Positions 56,372 through 64,000 of a stretch of 64,000 nt of DNA are shown piece after piece. The notes beneath the pieces were generated by a model. The model was given only the letters and a program-made list of their open reading frames with translations, had not been told where the DNA came from and ran no database searches. Source of the stretch: Oceanobacillus kimchii X50 (lineage in GTDB: Bacteria > Bacillota > Bacilli > Bacillales > Amphibacillaceae). The DNA lies in the NCBI RefSeq assembly GCF_000340475.1, contig NZ_CM001792.1, positions 1,138,659-1,202,658 on the forward strand, written 5' to 3'. Position 1 is the first letter of the stretch; each line of letters opens with the position of its first letter. The translations under genes and the position numbers were made by a program.

Positions 56372-56997
56372 TTCGTGTCGTAGTTATTGATGACCATGAT
56401 GTTGTTCGAAAAGGAATTGTTGCTTATTTACAGACAGAAGAAGATATAGAAATTGTTGGGCAGGCATCAAGTGGTTTTGAAGGAGTTGAAATTGTTCTAA
56501 AAGAAAAACCAGATGTGGTATTAATGGATTTAATTATGGAAAATGGAACTGGTATTGAAGCAACAGAAAAGATAATTAAAGACTATCCAGATTGTAAAGT
56601 AATCATCTTAACAAGTTTTTATGATGACGAGAAGGTCTTTCCAGCTATTGAAGCAGGGGCGTTCAGTTATATTTTAAAGACTTCAACAGCAACAGAAATC
56701 GCGTCCGCTATCAAAAAGGCTACAATAGGAGAGAATGTAATTGAACAAAAAGTGGCGAGTAAAATGATGGCAAATTTCCAATCAAAGAAGAGAAAATTAC
56801 ATGATGATTTAACAGAAAGGGAAAGAGAAGTGCTTCTATGTATTGGAGAAGGACTAACGAATCAAGAAATAAGTGAAAAATTGTATATTGGTGTGAAAAC
56901 AGTAAAAACCCACGTTAGCAATATCCTTTCGAAATTAGATGTACATGATAGAACACAGGCAGCTGTCTATGTTCACCGAAACAAATTACTACAGTAA
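56368..56997 (+). CDS. liaR: Response regulator LiaR (VraR-like)
   Basis: A 209-aa NarL/LuxR-type regulator. Receiver domain with acidic pocket (VIDDHD), phosphoacceptor Asp54 in VLMDLIM, and Lys in YILKTS. The LuxR helix-turn-helix is at about 147-205 (LTEREREVLLCIGEGLTNQE). Very close to B. subtilis LiaR, including the ending DRTQAAVYVHRN. GTG start with CGGAGGAG upstream. Confidence 0.93.
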   Translation: MIRVVVIDDHDVVRKGIVAYLQTEEDIEIVGQASSGFEGVEIVLKEKPDVVLMDLIMENGTGIEATEKIIKDYPDCKVIILTSFYDDEKVFPAIEAGAFSYILKTSTATEIASAIKKATIGENVIEQKVASKMMANFQSKKRKLHDDLTEREREVLLCIGEGLTNQEISEKLYIGVKTVKTHVSNILSKLDVHDRTQAAVYVHRNKLLQ

Positions 56998-57095
56998 TTT
57001 GTTTCGACTTTTTGTCAAATAAGTCTAACTAATTGTATTTATGTGTTCGCTTTCTGTATAATACAACTGTACTTCAAAAGAGAGGACAGGCATTT

Positions 57096-57533
57096 ATGAA
57101 GAAACTAACAAAAAAAGCAGAGAATTTATTACTGCTTATATGGGTACAAGCCTTTTTAGCGTTGGCTGGGAGTTTATTTTATTCTGAAGTAATGAACTAT
57201 GTCCCATGTGAATTATGTTGGTATCAACGGATCTTAATGTATCCACTGGTATTGATTTATGGGGTAGCAGCGATTAAAAAAGATATATCAATTGCTTTAC
57301 CGGGCTTATTCATGAGCGGAATCGGAATTCTTGTATCTACATATCATTATTTAGTCCAGCATGTCTCCATCTTTCAAGAAGTTGGAGGAGCATGTAGTGG
57401 GAGTGTACCGTGTAACGTAATTTATGTGAATTACTTTGGTTTTATTAGTATTCCTTTTATGGCAGGAATCGCATTTCTAATCATATTTGTATTACATCTT
57501 TTAATCTTAAGAGAACAAGGGAGGAAAGCGTAA
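57096..57533 (+). CDS. bdbC: Thiol-disulfide oxidoreductase BdbC (DsbB-like)
   Basis: A 145-aa four-helix quinone-linked oxidoreductase that re-oxidises an extracytoplasmic thiol oxidase. The two cysteine pairs are Cys38-Glu-Leu-Cys41 (PCELCWYQR) and Cys100/Cys106 (ACSGSVPC). ATG 57096 has GAGAGGACA upstream and is preferred over 57033. The adjacent gene encodes a membrane-anchored thioredoxin-like protein, its probable partner in place of BdbD. Confidence 0.9.
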   Translation: MKKLTKKAENLLLLIWVQAFLALAGSLFYSEVMNYVPCELCWYQRILMYPLVLIYGVAAIKKDISIALPGLFMSGIGILVSTYHYLVQHVSIFQEVGGACSGSVPCNVIYVNYFGFISIPFMAGIAFLIIFVLHLLILREQGRKA

Positions 57534-58004
57534 ATGGGTAAAAAGATGATTATTATCATTAGTGTCATAGTGTTATTATTTGTTGCACTAATATTCGTAG
57601 TGAATTATAAAAATGATCAAGCTACACAAGATAGCCCTTATGGTGATAAAGATTTAGAACAAGAAACTATTGATCAATTAGATAATCCACTTTATCAAAA
57701 TCAAATAATGCCGGATAATCTAAGTCAACAAATAGAGGACGGTGAATCAGTAACAGTTTATTTCTACAGTCCAGTTTGTGTTTATTGTCAAAATACAACT
57801 CCGTACTTAGTGCCATTAGCAGAAGATATGAATGTGGATATGAAGAAATTAAACTTGTATGAATTTGAAGCAGCTTGGGGAACTTTTTCTGTAGATTCCA
57901 CTCCAACATTAGTACATTATGAGGATGGGGAAGAAGTTGCAAGGCTTATCGGACAAAAACCAGAAGAAGAATATAGAGCATTTTTCGAAGAATATGTAAA
58001 TTAA
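57534..58004 (+). CDS. Membrane-anchored thioredoxin-like protein
   Basis: 156 aa: N-terminal anchor (residues 5-24), a linker of about 45 residues, then a thioredoxin fold with active site Cys82-Val-Tyr-Cys85 (YSPVCVYCQNTTPYL) and cis-proline in STPTLVHY. It faces outward and probably forms or reshuffles disulfides in secreted proteins with BdbC. It starts one base after the bdbC stop, with AGGGAGGAAAGCG as ribosome site. Confidence 0.87.
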   Translation: MGKKMIIIISVIVLLFVALIFVVNYKNDQATQDSPYGDKDLEQETIDQLDNPLYQNQIMPDNLSQQIEDGESVTVYFYSPVCVYCQNTTPYLVPLAEDMNVDMKKLNLYEFEAAWGTFSVDSTPTLVHYEDGEEVARLIGQKPEEEYRAFFEEYVN

Positions 58005-58077
58005 AAACATACTAAGTGACAAGCGGGAAAGTCCAGTGCTAAATGATCTTTCCCGCTAAATCGTAGTATGTTTTTTA
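58003..58077 (+). terminator. Terminator of the bdbC operon
   Basis: Nested stems: AACATACTA with TAGTATGTT outside, AGCGGGAAAG with CTTTCCCGCT inside, followed by T6. Confidence 0.8.
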
Positions 58078-58081
58078 ATGT

Positions 58082-58332
58082 GAGACAATCTCATAATTGC
58101 TAAGTTTTATTAAAAAGGAACGATTAGTAATAATATAGTTATTAATGTTCGAATTACAGGATTTTCTCGGCTTTGATTGTAATGGAAGACGGCGACTCCT
58201 ACAGGAAGAGCACGAGCTGAAAATCCACTAGGAAAAGTGGTCTTTTTTTCCTAGTTAGTTGAAGCCGTGCCTGCGGAAAGCGTCGTCTGCAATGGAAATC
58301 AAACAACACAACATTCGGATTTTATACCAAAT
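58082..58332 (+). repeat. MITE-like repeat, long form, copy a
   Basis: It begins GAGACAATCTCATAATTGC, a degenerate terminal repeat, and ends AACATTCGGATTTTATACC. The core is an imperfect inverted repeat of about 150 bp; TTTGATTGTAATGGAAGACG and CGTCTGCAATGGAAATCAAA are its outer arms. Inside are GACTCCTACAGGAAGAGCAC and the matching CCTGCGGAAAGC, sequences known from dispersed Bacillaceae repeats. It directly abuts the next repeat. Confidence 0.65.
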
Positions 58333-58340
58333 ATATTGAT

Positions 58341-58415
58341 TCATATATAAGAAATTATAAATCTTGTGTACTGACGCACGCGCTACGTTGATTAACGTAG
58401 ATTGCGCCCTTTGTT
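58341..58415 (-). repeat. Dispersed structured repeat, internally deleted copy C
   Basis: Minus strand: AACAAAGGGCGCAATCTACG and a hairpin (CTACGTTAATCAACGTAG), then directly the family tail ACAAGATTTATAATTTC. The roughly 120-200 bases between these ends in copies A and B are missing, which defines the ends of the element. It lies just after the hmoB stop codon. Confidence 0.55.
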
Positions 58416-58421
58416 ATTGAT

Positions 58422-58919
58422 TTAATTATCTTCTTCATACATTGTGCCTGTGATAATAAATGGTCGTTCCATAATATATCCGGGTTTTTTAGCTTGTTGC
58501 TCTTTATGTGCTTGTTTAAAATGATCGGATTGTGTCCAATTATTAAAGTCATCCTTTGATGCCCATTGGGTAAAAACAACAAACATATTACTATCCGTTT
58601 GTTTCAATAGTCGCATTGCTTGGAATCCAGACATAGTTTCGATTCCACTGCTACTATGTTTCATACGATATTCAAACGTTGCATGGCTATCTTCTGATAC
58701 AGGGATATGGTTCATAATGACATAACCATGCTCTTGTATATTACCTACTGATTTTAAAACATCGAATTCTCTTCCAGAAGCAAATACTTTCTCACTAGTA
58801 CCTTCATAAAATGCGATTGCACCTTCACTACTAATAATAAAAAAGAAATCAATTGCTTTATACTTCTCCTCCATCTTAAGTAAGTAATCTATTGTTCCGC
58901 TAGTCATATAGGCTTTCAT
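58422..58919 (-). CDS. hmoB: Heme-degrading monooxygenase HmoB (YhgC-like)
   Basis: A 165-aa protein of the IsdG-like ABM fold in its C-terminal half (FEYRMKHSSSGIETMSGFQA, then FVVFTQWASKDDFNNW and HFKQAH). This matches HmoB of B. subtilis, which cleaves heme to staphylobilin-like products and releases iron. It lies beside pbpF-hemEHY exactly as yhgC does. GGGGGAA ribosome site. The N-terminal half has no separate catalytic motif. Confidence 0.87.
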   Translation of the reverse strand: MKAYMTSGTIDYLLKMEEKYKAIDFFFIISSEGAIAFYEGTSEKVFASGREFDVLKSVGNIQEHGYVIMNHIPVSEDSHATFEYRMKHSSSGIETMSGFQAMRLLKQTDSNMFVVFTQWASKDDFNNWTQSDHFKQAHKEQQAKKPGYIMERPFIITGTMYEEDN

Positions 58920-58981
58920 ATGAAATTCCCCCTTATTCGTAGTATATTACATATTACCCTGTAAAATTCAATTTTACACAT

Positions 58982-59007
58982 ATTAATTAAAATGATTATT
59001 AATTAAT
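58982..59007. promoter_or_regulatory. Fur-like dyad between hmoB and pbpF
   Basis: ATTAATTAA and its complement flank AATGATTA. The centre AATGATTAT is shared with the Fur consensus. The region is very AT-rich, so chance is a serious alternative. A TATAAT at 59044-59049 (weak -35) is the likely pbpF promoter. Confidence 0.3.
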
Positions 59008-59077
59008 AGAGACTATATTCTTTAATATTGACGAATGATGACGTATAATGTAAATGTACACAGCTAGAGGTGAAGTT

Positions 59078-61249
59078 ATGAGAATGGAAAAACGTAAGCA
59101 AAATAAGTTAGCTTACAAGAAGAGAACTCAATGGTTTTTCATTGCAATTGCCTCTCTTTTTATATTACTACTTCTTGGGTATGGTGTCGTTTTATTAGGT
59201 GGAAAAATTATAGCAAATGATGAAGACTTGATTCTCGACTTGAAAACGACAATACGAACCGAAGAAGGAGATGTAATCGGAACGCTATATAAAGAAAATA
59301 GGGAATTTATAGATGTAGACAGTCTACCCGAACATGTAAAAGAAGCCTTTATAGCAATTGAAGATAGGCGTTTTTATGAACATCAAGGGATTGATCTTAA
59401 ATCAATTACTAGAGCAGTTTATCGGGATATTATTGCGATGAGCAAAGTTGAAGGTGGAAGTACTATTACACAACAACTTGCTAAAAACTTATTTTTGAGT
59501 AATGACAAAACATGGTCGAGGAAAATAAAAGAGACGATGGCTGCCTTATACTTGGAAAGGGAATTATCGAAGGATGAAATTCTCGAACTATATGTGAATG
59601 AAGTTTACTTCGGTCAAGGTATTTATGGTATTCAAACCGCCTCAAAGTATTTCTTTTCCAAACCAGCTGATGAATTAACAGTAGCTGAAGGAGCAATGCT
59701 TGCTGGATTAATGAAAGGTCCAAATGGATATTCTCCTATTAATCATCCAGATCGTGCTCTAGAACGTAGGAATGTTGTTTTGCGATCGATGGAAGATGCA
59801 GGATTTATTAGTACTGAACAACGAGTCACGGAAGAAGAAAAAACATTAGGACTTGATGTGGAAGAACCGAAAGCTTCCAATCCATGGGTGGACAGTTATA
59901 TTGATCTTGTAATGAAAGAGGCTTCAGAAAAACATCAACTTTCTGTAGAGGCACTACAAACGGGTGGGTATGATATTACCGTTTATATGGATCCTGAAAT
60001 TCAGCAGATTGCATATTCGGAAATGCGAAACGATGCATATTTCCCTGGAAATACGGAAGGGGTTGAAGGAGCGTTTGTAATGTTAGATGCTAATAACGCT
60101 CGTATAGTTTCTGTAATTGGTGGAAGAGATTATCAAATTGGAGATTTAAATCGAACAGTAGTTGATCGTCAACCTGGTTCCACTTTTAAGCCTATAGCTG
60201 TATATGGACCTGCATTAATGCAGGAAGATGTATATACTCCTTTCACATTGATTCCAGATAAAAAATCAGAAGAATATAATGTTGTCAATGCAAATGGTGA
60301 GTATAAAGATGAAATTACAATTTACCAAGCCATTATGGAGTCGACCAATACTTCTGCTGTTTGGTTATTGGATGAAATTGGGATTGACTATTCAAAAGGA
60401 TATTTGGAAAAACTAGGAATTACGTTCGAAGACGATGGTTTATCTATTGCATTAGGTGGACTTACCTATGGAGTCACTCCTTTAAAAATGGCACAGAGTT
60501 ATCAGGCTTTTGCCTCCGGTGGTGATATAACTTCTGCAACGTCGATTTCTAGTATTGAAAATCGAAACGAAGAAGTGATATATGAATCAAAGATAGAAAC
60601 TGAGAATGTATTTACAAGTCAAGTGGCTTGGAATATGACTGAGATGTTATCTGGAACGGTACAATCTGGGACGGCTTCATCCGGTGATTTCAATAAAGCA
60701 CTCGCAGGAAAGACAGGTTCTACACAGCATACAACAGTGGATGGTGCCACGAAAGATGCTTGGTTTGTTGGTTATACTCCAGAATACGTAACTGCTATGT
60801 GGATGGGCTATGATACCACAGATAAAGATCATTATTTAACTGGTGGCAGTTCCTATCCTACATCATTAACAAAGAAGATTTTGACGGAAATTGATAGGCA
60901 GACAGAACGAGAAATGTCGAGTGATTTTGAAATACCAGAGAATGTTGAACCACTTCCAGAACCAATTGAATTACCGACAATATCCGATATTTCCGCAAAC
61001 TATGAATTTGGAGGATTCTCGATAATTAGAGGGAATCTTAACTGGAATGGTTCAACTGATGAGCGGGTTGTTTATCGTATTTATCAAGAAACAGACGGTG
61101 AAGATAAACTTATCGATGAAGTTAAAGGAGTAACACAATATACAATTGATAATGTTTGGTTCGAAAACAATAAATATTATGTTGTTCCTTATGATCCGAA
61201 CACAAGAATGGAAGGAATGAAGTCTGATTCTGTGACATTTAGTTGGTAA
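59078..61249 (+). CDS. pbpF: Bifunctional class A penicillin-binding protein PbpF-like
   Basis: A 723-aa peptidoglycan synthase. Short basic cytosolic start, one helix (residues about 18-40), GT51 glycosyltransferase (catalytic Glu near 95 in EDRRFYEHQG, GGSTITQQLAKN) and transpeptidase with Ser368 in PGSTFKP, STNTS near 423 and KTGST near 545. A fibronectin-III-like tail follows. ATG 59078 has AGAGGTGAAG ahead and is preferred over 59054. Same neighbourhood as B. subtilis pbpF (germ-cell wall role). Confidence 0.92.
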   Translation: MRMEKRKQNKLAYKKRTQWFFIAIASLFILLLLGYGVVLLGGKIIANDEDLILDLKTTIRTEEGDVIGTLYKENREFIDVDSLPEHVKEAFIAIEDRRFYEHQGIDLKSITRAVYRDIIAMSKVEGGSTITQQLAKNLFLSNDKTWSRKIKETMAALYLERELSKDEILELYVNEVYFGQGIYGIQTASKYFFSKPADELTVAEGAMLAGLMKGPNGYSPINHPDRALERRNVVLRSMEDAGFISTEQRVTEEEKTLGLDVEEPKASNPWVDSYIDLVMKEASEKHQLSVEALQTGGYDITVYMDPEIQQIAYSEMRNDAYFPGNTEGVEGAFVMLDANNARIVSVIGGRDYQIGDLNRTVVDRQPGSTFKPIAVYGPALMQEDVYTPFTLIPDKKSEEYNVVNANGEYKDEITIYQAIMESTNTSAVWLLDEIGIDYSKGYLEKLGITFEDDGLSIALGGLTYGVTPLKMAQSYQAFASGGDITSATSISSIENRNEEVIYESKIETENVFTSQVAWNMTEMLSGTVQSGTASSGDFNKALAGKTGSTQHTTVDGATKDAWFVGYTPEYVTAMWMGYDTTDKDHYLTGGSSYPTSLTKKILTEIDRQTEREMSSDFEIPENVEPLPEPIELPTISDISANYEFGGFSIIRGNLNWNGSTDERVVYRIYQETDGEDKLIDEVKGVTQYTIDNVWFENNKYYVVPYDPNTRMEGMKSDSVTFSW

Positions 61250-61352
61250 AAATGAGGCAAATTGATGACAAACAACTTCCTTCCCTATACACTCAAGTAT
61301 TAAATAGCTATAGTAGACTATGGAGATATATGAATATAAAAGGATGAATGAA

Positions 61353-62390
61353 ATGTCTATAATTAAAAACGATACAATTATTAAAGCTTATCAAGGGGAA
61401 GAAACAGACTATACTCCTGCTTGGTTTATGCGACAAGCTGGAAGGTCCCAACCAGAATATCGTGCTTTGAAAGAAAAATATTCGCTTTTTGAAATTACAC
61501 ATCAACCAGAATTATGTGCTTATGTTACTCGCTTACCAGTAGAAAATTATGGAACGGATGCTGCTATTCTATATAAAGACATTATGTCCCCATTACCTTA
61601 TATAGGTGTGGATGTAGAAATTAAAAGTGGAATTGGTCCTGTAATTCATAATCCAATACGAAATCTACAAGACGTAGAAAAACTCGGAGAAATTAATCCA
61701 GTCTCGGATGTCTCTTACGTACTAGATACGATTCGGTTATTGACAGAAGAGCAGTTGGAAGTTCCTTTGATTGGTTTTAGTGGTGCACCTTTTACATTAG
61801 CGAGCTATATGATAGAAGGTGGTCCATCAAAAAACTATTCTAGGACAAAAGCATTGATGTATCGTGAGCCAGAAACTTGGTTTGCATTAATGGATAAGTT
61901 AAGTGACATGATTATTAGTTATGTAGATGCTCAAGTAGAGGCAGGAGCTAAAGCGATACAAATATTTGATTCTTGGGTTGGATCGTTAAATGCAGAGGAT
62001 TATCGTTTATTTATTAAACCAGTAATGACGAGGATTTTTTCTGAGTTAAGACGACATGAAGTACCACTAATTACATTTGGAGTAGGTGCAAGGCATTTGC
62101 TTATGGAATGGAATGATTTGCCTGTGGATGTAATTGGCTTAGATTGGAGAACCTCTATTACTGAGGCACGTGAGATGGGAATAACCAAAGTTGTTCAAGG
62201 GAATTTGGATCCAGCTATTTTATTAGCAGATTGGCAAACAATTGAGCAGCGTACGAAGCAAATTTTAGATCAAGGTATGGATTCAGGTAAATATGTGTTC
62301 AATCTTGGTCACGGAGTCACTCCAGATATTGAACCAGCTACACTAAAAAAATTAACTGAGTTGGTTCATAACTATAGTAAAGAGAAGTAA
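61353..62390 (+). CDS. hemE: Uroporphyrinogen decarboxylase HemE
   Basis: Decarboxylates uroporphyrinogen III to coproporphyrinogen III. 345 aa TIM barrel. N-terminal signature [16 protein letters not shown] with the substrate-binding arginines, [17 protein letters not shown] and the late [11 protein letters not shown] are intact. ATG 61353 (MSIIKND) follows AAAAGGA; the ATG at 61320 lacks a ribosome site. First gene of hemEHY. Confidence 0.96.
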   Translation: MSIIKNDTIIKAYQGEETDYTPAWFMRQAGRSQPEYRALKEKYSLFEITHQPELCAYVTRLPVENYGTDAAILYKDIMSPLPYIGVDVEIKSGIGPVIHNPIRNLQDVEKLGEINPVSDVSYVLDTIRLLTEEQLEVPLIGFSGAPFTLASYMIEGGPSKNYSRTKALMYREPETWFALMDKLSDMIISYVDAQVEAGAKAIQIFDSWVGSLNAEDYRLFIKPVMTRIFSELRRHEVPLITFGVGARHLLMEWNDLPVDVIGLDWRTSITEAREMGITKVVQGNLDPAILLADWQTIEQRTKQILDQGMDSGKYVFNLGHGVTPDIEPATLKKLTELVHNYSKEK

Positions 62391-62413
62391 ATTATTAAAG
62401 AGGTGTATGTAAG

Positions 62414-63352
62414 ATGGAAAAGAAAAAAGTTGGATTATTAGTAATGGCATATGGAACTCCATACAAAGAGGAGGATATTGAACCGTACTATACACATATC
62501 CGTCATGGTCGAAAACCAGATCCAGAAGCCTTACAAGATTTAAAAGAACGCTATGAAGCAATTGGTGGCATTTCACCATTAGCAAAAATTACAGAAGAAC
62601 AAACGAAAGCATTGGAGAAGAAACTAAATGAGAATCAGGGTGAGTATGAATTTAAAGCATACATTGGATTAAAACATATCCATCCATTTATCGAGGATAC
62701 TGTTGAAGAAATGGCAAAGGATGGAATAAAAGAAGCCATTTCACTTGTATTAGCTCCACATTATTCTACGTTTAGTGTGAAATCATATAATAAGCGTGCA
62801 AATGAAACGGCTGAAAAGTATGGTATTCAGTTAGACTCTGTAGAAGATTGGTATACGGAGCCTGGATTTATTAAATTCTGGGCAGATGGAATTAAAGCAA
62901 GTTATGCAGAAATGACAGATGATGAGCGAAATAATTCTGTATTAATTGTATCTGCGCATAGTCTTCCTGAAAAAATTCTTAAAGATGGTGATCCATATAA
63001 GGATCAATTAGAAGAAACTGCAAAATTGATCGCTGAAGAAGCGGATGTAAAAAATTATGCAGTAGGGTGGCAAAGTGAAGGTAACACACCAGATCCTTGG
63101 CTAGGTCCAGATGTGCAAGATTTAACAAGAGAATTGTATGAAAGCGAAGGATATAAAGCATTTATTTATACTCCAGTAGGATTCGTAGCGGATCATTTAG
63201 AAGTTCTTTATGATAATGATTATGAGTGTAAAGTCGTATGTGATGAAATTGGTGCAAACTATTATCGCCCAGAAATGCCAAATGTTCATCCTGAGTTCAT
63301 TGAGACATTAACAAATGTTGTAATGAAAAAAGCAAAGAGGGAAGTGAAATGA
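62414..63352 (+). CDS. hemH: Coproporphyrin/protoporphyrin ferrochelatase HemH (CpfC)
   Basis: Inserts Fe2+ into coproporphyrin III in the Gram-positive heme route. 312 aa. Conserved features: LLVMAYGTP near the start, the catalytic histidine in [28 protein letters not shown], and the glutamate in [20 protein letters not shown]. 23 bases after hemE, four-base overlap with hemY. Confidence 0.96.
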   Translation: MEKKKVGLLVMAYGTPYKEEDIEPYYTHIRHGRKPDPEALQDLKERYEAIGGISPLAKITEEQTKALEKKLNENQGEYEFKAYIGLKHIHPFIEDTVEEMAKDGIKEAISLVLAPHYSTFSVKSYNKRANETAEKYGIQLDSVEDWYTEPGFIKFWADGIKASYAEMTDDERNNSVLIVSAHSLPEKILKDGDPYKDQLEETAKLIAEEADVKNYAVGWQSEGNTPDPWLGPDVQDLTRELYESEGYKAFIYTPVGFVADHLEVLYDNDYECKVVCDEIGANYYRPEMPNVHPEFIETLTNVVMKKAKREVK

Positions 63353-64000
63353 CCCCTAACAAGAAGGTTGTCATTGTTGGCGGCGGGATTACAGGATTAT
63401 CCGCTGCCTACTATCTTCACAAAGAAAAACAAGAGCAAGAAATACCAATCGATATCACTTTAGTAGAAGCATCAGACCGAGTTGGTGGCAGAATTCATAC
63501 AGTAAAACGTGATGGATTTACGATTGAAAAGGGACCAGATTCATTATTATCTCGAAAGCCTGCCGCAATGGAATTGGTAGAGTCATTGAACATTAAAGGT
63601 AAAGTTGTAAGAAATTCTACCGGACAGTCGTATATATTAGTAAAAAATAAATTACATAAAATGCCAAAAGGAGCTTACATGGGGGTTCCAAAAGAAATAA
63701 AACCTTTACTAAATTCAAAAGTGATAACGACGCGTGGAAAGTTACGAGCATTAATGGATTTGGTGATGCCGAAATCAAAAGACACTGAAGATCAGTCTTT
63801 AGGTAGTTTTATGCGACGTAGATTTGGAGATGAGCTAGTTGACAACCAAATCGATCCGTTATTATCAGGAATTCATTCCGGTGATATTGATCAAATGAGT
63901 TTAAAAGCAATTTATCCAATTTTTGAAGAGATGGAACAAGAGTATGGTAGTGTTATGAGAGGCTTGCAGCAAACCATGCCAGTTTCAAAAAAGAAAAAAA
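63349..64000 (+). CDS. hemY: Coproporphyrinogen oxidase HemY (CgoX), 3' end cut by window
   Basis: Only the first 217 codons are present; the frame is open to the last base. FAD-binding dinucleotide motif [14 protein letters not shown], then [13 protein letters not shown] and the GPDSLL motif, as in HemY. It oxidises coproporphyrinogen III to coproporphyrin III, the substrate of HemH, so biochemically it acts between HemE and HemH. The ATG overlaps the hemH stop (ATGA). Ribosome site AGAGGGAAG inside hemH. Confidence 0.93.
   Translation, partial: MTPNKKVVIVGGGITGLSAAYYLHKEKQEQEIPIDITLVEASDRVGGRIHTVKRDGFTIEKGPDSLLSRKPAAMELVESLNIKGKVVRNSTGQSYILVKNKLHKMPKGAYMGVPKEIKPLLNSKVITTRGKLRALMDLVMPKSKDTEDQSLGSFMRRRFGDELVDNQIDPLLSGIHSGDIDQMSLKAIYPIFEEMEQEYGSVMRGLQQTMPVSKKKK

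Noticed and set aside
1..64000. CRISPR array, prophage, integron or restriction system
   Set aside because: No regularly spaced repeats, phage structural genes, integrase, transposase or methylase/nuclease pairs were seen; nearly all genes have chromosomal housekeeping relatives.

Overview
The window is a gene-dense, low-GC stretch of Bacillaceae chromosome. An alpha/beta-type SASP, YhcN/YlaJ, YhaL, YjcZ, SigI/RsgI and LiaFSR indicate a Gram-positive endospore former. The order yhaQ-yhaP, yhaO-yhaN-yhaM-yhaL, prsA, yhaH(ytxH)-trpP-hit-ecsAB and hmoB-pbpF-hemEHY follows the Bacillus subtilis yha/hem region. Protein divergence and the dispersed repeats suggest a halotolerant relative such as Oceanobacillus; that genus call is inference. 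I saw no rRNA, tRNA, CRISPR array, prophage or transposase gene.

Layout. 0-4 kb: BmrC/BmrD-type multidrug ABC exporter, with an apparent frameshift at the bmrC start. 4-9 kb: HtrA-like protease, PRC-barrel protein, sigI-rsgI, small YhdB-like gene and a sporulation lipoprotein. 9-12.4 kb: yrrT-luxS-mccA-mccB, a homocysteine-to-cysteine route in which LuxS makes the homocysteine. 12.7-18.5 kb: M20 dipeptidase, YueD-like reductase, 47-aa YjcZ peptide, ABC-2 transporter and methionine aminopeptidase. 18.6-23.2 kb: NhaC-type antiporter under a T-box leader, azlCD, a small XRE regulator with a membrane partner and a long palindrome, and a cation efflux protein. 23.5-32.9 kb: IDEAL protein, chemoreceptor, YxiO-type MFS protein, an epimerase-like pseudogene, Zn-phospholipase-like protein, fumarase, SASP, MsmX (with a cre site), PucR-type regulator, YheA and YhzD.

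33-52.9 kb: yhaQP exporter; copper unit (ydhK divergent from csoR-copA-copZ, CsoR operator in the promoter); yhaONM nuclease operon with a LexA-like box; yhaL; prsA; small membrane proteins; trpP with a TRAP-like leader; hit; ecsAB; amidohydrolase. 53-64 kb: ferritin-like protein, PAP2 phosphatase, liaFSR, bdbC plus a thioredoxin-like protein, hmoB, pbpF, hemE, hemH and the first 217 codons of hemY, cut by the window end.

Most of the window is core metabolism and envelope biology. No clear new multi-gene system is visible. The best leads are the bmrC frameshift, three dispersed repeat families (one with perfect terminal inverted repeats and a possible target duplication, one that looks like a structured RNA or small mobile element), a 42-bp perfect palindrome before an XRE gene, and several regulatory sites read directly from sequence.
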